Assembly: GCA_017408205.1 (NCBI GenBank) | Contig: JAFQVC010000099.1 | Span: 1 to 10,346 of the forward strand | Origin: Clostridia bacterium | Lineage (GTDB): Bacteria > Bacillota > Clostridia > Monoglobales > Firm-18 | Length of the DNA stretch: 10,346 nucleotides | Reading direction: 5' to 3' | Shown here: piece after piece, positions 6,306 to 10,346 of the stretch | Position numbering within the stretch: position 1 is the first letter of the stretch | How the letters are laid out: every line of letters starts with the position of its first letter | Notes under the pieces: generated by a model | The model's input: the letters and a program-made list of their open reading frames with translations, nothing else | What the model was told of the DNA's origin: nothing | Databases searched by the model: none | Made by a program: the position numbers and the translations under genes

Positions 6306-7670
6306 ATGAAACTTATCTACAACGTAGAAGACAAACCGAAGTTCAGTCAGGTTATTGTCTTTGCCATTCAGCAACTTCTTGCTATTATGGCAGCAACAAT
6401 TGCGGTTCCCGCAATCGTAGGCAACGGCATGACTGCTTCTGCAGCACTTTTCGGTGCAGGTATCGGTACATTGGTTTATCAGTTATTTACAAAATTCAAG
6501 AGCCCTGTATTCCTTGGTTCATCATTTGCATTTATCGGCTCAATGGTAGCAGCATTTGCAGGTGCAGTATCTGCGGCACTTGGTTTCCTTGGATTAATCC
6601 TTGGTGCAGTTCTTGCAGGTCTTGTTTACGTAGTTATCGCAATAATCATTAAACTTGTTGGCGTAAACTGGATAAACAAACTTATGCCTCCCGTTGTTAT
6701 CGGCCCCACAGTTGCACTAATTGGTCTTTCTCTTGCAGGTGCAGCAATTAACGACGTATTTTCTTATGGCCCTGTAGATGCAAACGGTGCATTTATTATG
6801 AGCGGCAGTGCATGGGCATCTTTTGCATGTGCAATAGTAACATTTATTGTTGTTACTTTATGCTCAGTTTACGGCAAGAAAATGGCAAAACTTATTCCGT
6901 TTATTATAGGTATCCTTGCAGGTTACGTTGTTGCTCTTATATTCACACTTATCGGAAATTATGCAGGTATTGATGCTCTTAAAGTAATCGACTTTGCTCC
7001 TTTCCAGGCACTTGTAGCAGAGGGTGTTACACTAAAAACATTCCTTGCAATTCCTGAGTTTACATTTTTAACAGCATTTAAAGGCATTAAAGACCTTGAT
7101 GCATCATACATTGCAACAGTTGCAGTTGCTTATGTTCCAGTAGCATTCGTTGTATTTGCAGAACATATTGCAGACCACAAGAACCTTTCTTCAATTATTG
7201 AAAAAGACCTTCTTGAAGAACCAGGTCTTCACAGAACTCTTTTAGGTGACGGTGTTGGTTCAATGGCAGGTGCAATCTTCGGCGGTTGCCCCAACACTAC
7301 ATACGGTGAATCAGTTGGTTGTGTAGCAATCACAGGTAACGCTTCAGTTATCACTATTACTGTTACAGCAATTATGGCAGTTATTATTTCATTCATTTCA
7401 CCATTTGTTGCTTTCCTTGATTCAATTCCCGGTTGCGTAATGGGCGGTGTATGTATTACTCTTTACGGCTTTATTGCAGTATCAGGTCTTAAGATGATTC
7501 AGAAAGTTGACCTTGAAGACAATGCAAACTTATTTACAGTTGCAGCAATCCTTATCCCCGGTATCGGCGGTATGGCAATGGCTATCGGCAAGGTAACAAT
7601 CACAGCAATCGCTTGTTCACTAATCTTTGGTATTATTGTAAACACTATTCTTTCAAGAAAGAAAAAATAA
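6306..7670 (+). CDS. uraA: Uracil permease, UraA/PyrP type (NCS2 / nucleobase-ascorbate transporter family)
   Basis: This is a cytoplasmic-membrane transporter that imports uracil (possibly also xanthine) with protons, feeding pyrimidine salvage. The 454 residues are almost wholly hydrophobic, consistent with the 14-helix fold of E. coli UraA. Recognisable elements are GSSFAFIG at 71-78, AEHIADH at 285-291 and GGCPNTTYGES at 326-336. E286 and E335 are 49 residues apart, the same spacing as the two substrate-binding glutamates of E. coli UraA. Four residues after the first glutamate, where I recall a histidine in E. coli UraA, this protein has D290. The ATG at 6306 has AAAGGAGA 8 bases upstream. 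It is a single-gene unit with its own promoter and a strong terminator. Codon choice is narrow (GCA, GGT, CTT and ACA dominate), unlike the yycHI run, which suggests high expression. Family membership is secure; exact substrate preference is inferred. Confidence 0.92.
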   Translation: MKLIYNVEDKPKFSQVIVFAIQQLLAIMAATIAVPAIVGNGMTASAALFGAGIGTLVYQLFTKFKSPVFLGSSFAFIGSMVAAFAGAVSAALGFLGLILGAVLAGLVYVVIAIIIKLVGVNWINKLMPPVVIGPTVALIGLSLAGAAINDVFSYGPVDANGAFIMSGSAWASFACAIVTFIVVTLCSVYGKKMAKLIPFIIGILAGYVVALIFTLIGNYAGIDALKVIDFAPFQALVAEGVTLKTFLAIPEFTFLTAFKGIKDLDASYIATVAVAYVPVAFVVFAEHIADHKNLSSIIEKDLLEEPGLHRTLLGDGVGSMAGAIFGGCPNTTYGESVGCVAITGNASVITITVTAIMAVIISFISPFVAFLDSIPGCVMGGVCITLYGFIAVSGLKMIQKVDLEDNANLFTVAAILIPGIGGMAMAIGKVTITAIACSLIFGIIVNTILSRKKK

Positions 7671-7676
7671 GCAAAT

Positions 7677-7708
7677 AAAAGACGCCGTTTAAAACGGCGT
7701 CTTTTTTT
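7677..7708. terminator. Bidirectional intrinsic terminator between uraA and the convergent tRNA-editing genes
   Basis: GACGCCGTTT (7681-7690) pairs with AAACGGCGTC (7692-7701) as a GC-rich hairpin, flanked by AAAA on the left and a seven-T run on the right. On the plus strand it ends uraA, 10 bases after its stop. On the minus strand it lies against the stop codon of the prdX-like gene, which falls inside the T run (7707-7709), and is followed by a shorter T run. Confidence 0.92.
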
Positions 7709-8204
7709 ATTGCTCATTTTCAATTATTTCTACTATGGTTTCTTTTACACCAATATACGGCAAAAACTTTTCAAATATATCTTTCGTTCTGATTTTAAGT
7801 GTAGAAGTATTGTCGCAGGGGTGGCAACCGATAAATTCCTGCTGTGCCACTTCCTTGTCAATATAAAGTTTAACTGTTTTTTCGCAGTCAAAAATAAGTC
7901 CTAAAACACTTGCGGACCCGGGGGTAACGTTTAAATACTTTTTAAGGTTTTCGGGAGATGCAAAGGACAGGCGAGAAACACCTATAGTTTTTGAGAAATC
8001 CTTAGTTACAAACCGCTTGTCACCTTTCATTAAAAGAAGATAAAACTCTGTTTGCTGTCTGTTGCACAAAAACAGATTTTTGCATATTTCACAACCCAAA
8101 GTCTCCTCTATCTTTTTGCAGTCCTCAATAGTATCTGCTTTTTCGTGGTCAACTTTTGTATATTCAATTTCAAGTTTATTTAAAAGTTCAAAAACCTCTT
8201 TCAT
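7707..8204 (-). CDS. ProXp-ala / PrdX-type prolyl-tRNA editing protein (YbaK superfamily)
   Basis: Free-standing proteins of this group hydrolyse mischarged tRNAPro, classically Ala-tRNAPro, after release from prolyl-tRNA synthetase. The 165 residues form one editing domain. CKNLFLCN at 41-48 carries the conserved lysine (K42) of the 'KNLFL' motif, GDKR lies at 61-64, a glycine-rich motif PGSASVLGLI lies at 95-104, and IGCHPCDNTSTL at 125-136 matches the family's HPxxNTxT signature. The usual glycine motif is closer to GSVSPxGL, so the SAS-V form here is a mild departure. The ATG at 8204 is chosen because AGGTGG (8217-8212) sits 7 bases before it; a GTG at 8210 would be only one base from that site. 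It starts 2 bases after the ybaK stop, so the pair is one operon. Substrate (alanine versus another amino acid) is inferred from family, not shown. Confidence 0.85.
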   Translation of the reverse strand: MKEVFELLNKLEIEYTKVDHEKADTIEDCKKIEETLGCEICKNLFLCNRQQTEFYLLLMKGDKRFVTKDFSKTIGVSRLSFASPENLKKYLNVTPGSASVLGLIFDCEKTVKLYIDKEVAQQEFIGCHPCDNTSTLKIRTKDIFEKFLPYIGVKETIVEIIENEQ

Positions 8205-8206
8205 AA

Positions 8207-8671
8207 TCACACCACCTCATAATAAGAAAGCGTTATAACTTTTTCAAGGTCAGAGGGGGCTACCTCTACCTGATACCCGATTTTCCCTGCGCTGAAAAAT
8301 ATGGTTTCATAATCTTTTGCAGTAATATGCACCGTGGTAGTAAAGAACTTTTTCATACCAATCGGAGAGCAACCGCCGTGAACATATCCCGTAAGGGGCA
8401 GAAGTTCCTTTGACTTAATCATTTCTATTGCCTTTTCCCCTACCGCCTTTGCGGCTTTTTTCAAATCAAGTTCCTGCTCTACAGGTATCATAAAAACGTA
8501 ATACTTTTTGCTTTTACCCACAGTTACCAGAGTTTTAAACACCCTTTTGGGGTCCTGATTTAAAAGGGAGGCAATTTCTACGCCGTTTACTGCCTCAGTC
8601 AGCGGAAACTCGTAGCCCTTATATGTAATTTTTTTCTGGTCTAAAACCCTCATTACGTTTGTTTTTTCCAT
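8207..8671 (-). CDS. ybaK: Cys-tRNA(Pro) deacylase, YbaK/EbsC family
   Basis: YbaK removes cysteine wrongly attached to tRNAPro, working in trans with prolyl-tRNA synthetase in the cytoplasm. The 154-residue length is normal. Signatures are FKTLVT at 45-50, with the conserved catalytic-region lysine K46, and TGYVHGGCSPIGMKK at 94-108, the family's hallmark loop (GGCSPIG). No insertions or losses are visible. The ATG at 8671 has GGGAG (8685-8681) about 9 bases upstream. A promoter at 8742-8771 on the same strand fits a leader of about 64 bases. The stop lies 2 bases before the ATG of the ProXp-ala-like gene, whose ribosome site is formed by the last ybaK codons, so the two editing proteins are expected to be made together. 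Its promoter region is shared with the divergent antiporter gene. Confidence 0.93.
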   Translation of the reverse strand: MEKTNVMRVLDQKKITYKGYEFPLTEAVNGVEIASLLNQDPKRVFKTLVTVGKSKKYYVFMIPVEQELDLKKAAKAVGEKAIEMIKSKELLPLTGYVHGGCSPIGMKKFFTTTVHITAKDYETIFFSAGKIGYQVEVAPSDLEKVITLSYYEVV

Positions 8672-8741
8672 TTCTTTTCTCTCCCAACGAACACCATTTT
8701 ACCACAACCGCAGTTTTTTATCAACAAATAATTGTATAATA

Positions 8742-8771
8742 TTTATAATTGTCGTACATGTCATTTGTCAA
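8742..8771 (-). promoter_or_regulatory. Predicted sigma-A promoter for ybaK and the following editing gene
   Basis: On the minus strand a perfect TTGACA (8771-8766) is followed by an 18-base spacer and TATAAA (8747-8742). A second AT-rich -10-like stretch lies just downstream. Transcription would begin near 8735. Confidence 0.65.
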
Positions 8772-8796
8772 ATTTAGAAAAAATTTAAAAATCCTG

Positions 8797-8825
8797 TTGA
8801 GTATTGGGGAAATTTATGATAAAAT
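8797..8825 (+). promoter_or_regulatory. Predicted extended -10 promoter for the NhaC-family gene
   Basis: TTGAGT (8797-8802), a 17-base spacer and TAAAAT (8820-8825) are joined by a TG one base before the -10, making an extended -10. A/T tracts at 8770-8791 could serve as an UP element. The -35 box is 25 bases from the divergent ybaK -35. Confidence 0.75.
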
Positions 8826-8843
8826 GTTGTAAATATTTTATTC

Positions 8844-8850
8844 AAGGAGG
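8844..8850 (+). promoter_or_regulatory. Near-perfect ribosome binding site deciding the GTG start of the antiporter gene
   Basis: AAGGAGG lies 8 bases before the GTG at 8859. No in-frame ATG with a comparable site occurs nearby; the first in-frame ATG is after the first membrane helix. Confidence 0.85.
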
Positions 8851-8858
8851 TTTTCTTT

Positions 8859-10346
8859 GTGAAGAAAAAAACCATCGGCAACATAATTGCGTTTTTAATT
8901 ACTGCAATTATTGTTGTGTTATGTTCAGTCTTTATTAAGACAAATCTGGCAGACGCACCGAACATGTACTACTCAACATTTGTTGCATTGCTTCCTCCTC
9001 TTGTAGCGATTGCTCTTGCATTAATTACAAAGGAAGTATATTCATCACTGTTCACAGGAATTTTACTTGGCGGTCTGTTTGCTGCAAACTGGAAAATAGT
9101 TCCTGCTTTAGACGTTGTTGTTAACGACGGTATAATCGGTGCTGTTTCAGGTACTGCAGGTATCTTTATGTTTTTGGTTATCTTAGGCGGAATGGTTGCT
9201 TTAATTAACAAAGCAGGTGGCTCTGCTGCATTCGGAAGATGGGCAAAAGCACACATTAAATCCCGTGCAGGTGCCGCTGTTGCAACATTCGTTTTAGGCA
9301 TACTTATTTTTATTGACGACTATTTCAACTGCTTAACAGTAGGTAGCGTAATGCTTCCCGTTACTGACAGCCACAAAATTTCACGTGCAAAACTTGCATA
9401 CTTAATTGATGCAACTGCTGCACCTATTTGTATGATTGCTCCCGTTTCATCATGGGCGGCTGCAGTTTCAGAATTTGCTGAGGGTACTGGCTATTCAGGT
9501 ATTGAACTGTTTATCCGTGCTATTCCTTACAACTTCTATTCACTTTTAACTTTCGTATTTATTCTTGGTATTATCTTTATGAAGTTTGACTACGGTCCAA
9601 TGAAACTTCACGAAAAGAATGCTATTGAAAAAGGTGACCTTTTCACAACCGGTGAAGAAGCAGAAAAAATTGAAGCAGAAGAATTTAATCCCAAAGGTAA
9701 AGTTATTGACCTTATTTTACCTGTAGTGGTACTTGTAGTAATCTGTATTTTAGGTTTACTTTACGTAGGCGGTTTCTTTGCAGGTGACGACTTTATTACT
9801 GCATTTGGTAACACAGATGCAACTGTTGGTCTTCCCTGGGGTGCTTTAATTGCATTTGTTCTTACTGCAATTTACTTAATGGCAAGAAGAATTATCTCAT
9901 TTAAAGATGCTATGGACTGCATTCCAAAAGGCTTTATCGCAATGGTTCCTGCAATATTAATTCTTACATTTGCTACATCACTTAAAAACATCACAGGCTT
10001 ACTTGGTGCGGATGTATTTGTAGGCGAATTAATGAATTCAGCCGCTGCAGGTCTTGCAAACTTCTTACCTGCAATTATATTTGTAGTTGCTTGTATCCTT
10101 GCTTTCTCAACAGGTACATCATGGGGAACATTCGGTATCTTAATCCCCATTGTTGCTGCTATCTTCCCTGCTGACAGTAACCTGCTTATTATCGGTATGT
10201 CTGCTTGTCTTGCAGGTGCTGTATGCGGTGACCACTGCTCACCAATTTCCGATACAACAATTATGTCATCAGCAGGTGCTCAGTGCAACCACTTAAATCA
10301 CGTATCAACTCAGTTGCCTTACGCTATAACAGTTGCAGCAATCTCA
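8859..10346 (+). CDS. NhaC-family Na+/H+ antiporter, 3' end outside the window
   Basis: This is a large membrane transporter of the NhaC family, expected to exchange sodium for protons across the cytoplasmic membrane for pH and salt balance. All 496 codons in view are open, and the frame runs past the last base; family lengths near 500-550 suggest only a short tail is missing. Multiple hydrophobic helices are evident from residue 8 onward (IAFLITAIIVVLCSVF). Conserved features are the paired aspartates D153-D154 in FIDDYFN and the diagnostic CGDHCSPISDTT motif at 456-467, both typical of NhaC proteins. A hydrophilic, glutamate-rich cytoplasmic-looking loop (about 248-285) divides two transmembrane halves. 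The start is GTG, backed by AAGGAGG at 8844-8850 and a strong promoter. Codon choice is as narrow as in uraA, suggesting high expression. Some NhaC-like proteins exchange other substrates, such as malate/lactate, so the ion pair is inferred. Confidence 0.9.
   Translation, partial: MKKKTIGNIIAFLITAIIVVLCSVFIKTNLADAPNMYYSTFVALLPPLVAIALALITKEVYSSLFTGILLGGLFAANWKIVPALDVVVNDGIIGAVSGTAGIFMFLVILGGMVALINKAGGSAAFGRWAKAHIKSRAGAAVATFVLGILIFIDDYFNCLTVGSVMLPVTDSHKISRAKLAYLIDATAAPICMIAPVSSWAAAVSEFAEGTGYSGIELFIRAIPYNFYSLLTFVFILGIIFMKFDYGPMKLHEKNAIEKGDLFTTGEEAEKIEAEEFNPKGKVIDLILPVVVLVVICILGLLYVGGFFAGDDFITAFGNTDATVGLPWGALIAFVLTAIYLMARRIISFKDAMDCIPKGFIAMVPAILILTFATSLKNITGLLGADVFVGELMNSAAAGLANFLPAIIFVVACILAFSTGTSWGTFGILIPIVAAIFPADSNLLIIGMSACLAGAVCGDHCSPISDTTIMSSAGAQCNHLNHVSTQLPYAITVAAIS

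Noticed and set aside
8208..8210. GTG at 8210 as the start of the ProXp-ala-like gene, which would overlap the ybaK stop
   Set aside because: It is one base from the AGGTGG site. The ATG two codons later is spaced correctly.
6400..10346. Many recurrences of GCAGGT-like words in uraA and the NhaC gene, considered as a Chi-like or uptake motif
   Set aside because: They fall in frame as Ala-Gly codons (GCA GGT) and follow from protein composition and codon preference; they are not enriched outside these genes.

Overview
The window looks like ordinary chromosome from an AT-rich, single-membrane member of the Bacillota, most likely an anaerobic Clostridia lineage. The evidence is a YycH/YycI pair, strong AGGAGG-type ribosome sites, consensus sigma-A promoters, intrinsic hairpin/T-tract terminators and the protein families themselves. 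I see no rRNA, tRNA, CRISPR array, insertion sequence or prophage gene, and no gene-free stretch longer than about 190 bases.

Layout. On the minus strand at the left edge, metK (SAM synthetase) is followed 19 bases later by the first 33 codons of a type IIA topoisomerase A subunit (ParC/GyrA family), which leaves the window at base 1. Diverging from metK, a promoter at 1376-1404 drives a small secreted, probably Ig-like, protein of unknown role that ends at its own terminator. Immediately after that terminator comes a tightly packed plus-strand run: yycH, yycI, a short queG (epoxyqueuosine reductase) and an RlmD/RlmCD-type 23S rRNA uracil methyltransferase. The gaps are 11 bases, an ATGA overlap and 2 bases. 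A separate promoter (6210-6238) drives a UraA-type uracil permease, which ends at a hairpin that probably serves both strands.

Convergent to uraA, on the minus strand, is a two-gene unit of free-standing tRNA-editing proteins: YbaK (Cys-tRNAPro deacylase family) followed by a ProXp-ala/PrdX-type protein. They share a promoter region with a divergent NhaC-family Na+/H+ antiporter gene, which runs off the right end of the window nearly complete (496 codons seen).

How the genes fit together. Most are housekeeping: SAM supply (metK), SAM-dependent rRNA methylation (RlmD), tRNA modification (QueG), tRNAPro proofreading (YbaK and ProXp) and membrane transport (UraA, NhaC). The least ordinary part is the yycHI pair. 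In Bacillus it lies beside the walRK two-component genes, but here it sits between an uncharacterised secreted protein and RNA-modification genes, with no walR, walK or walJ in view. No clearly new defence or mobile system was found. The best leads are the secreted protein next to yycHI, the compact QueG, and the paired tRNAPro editors.
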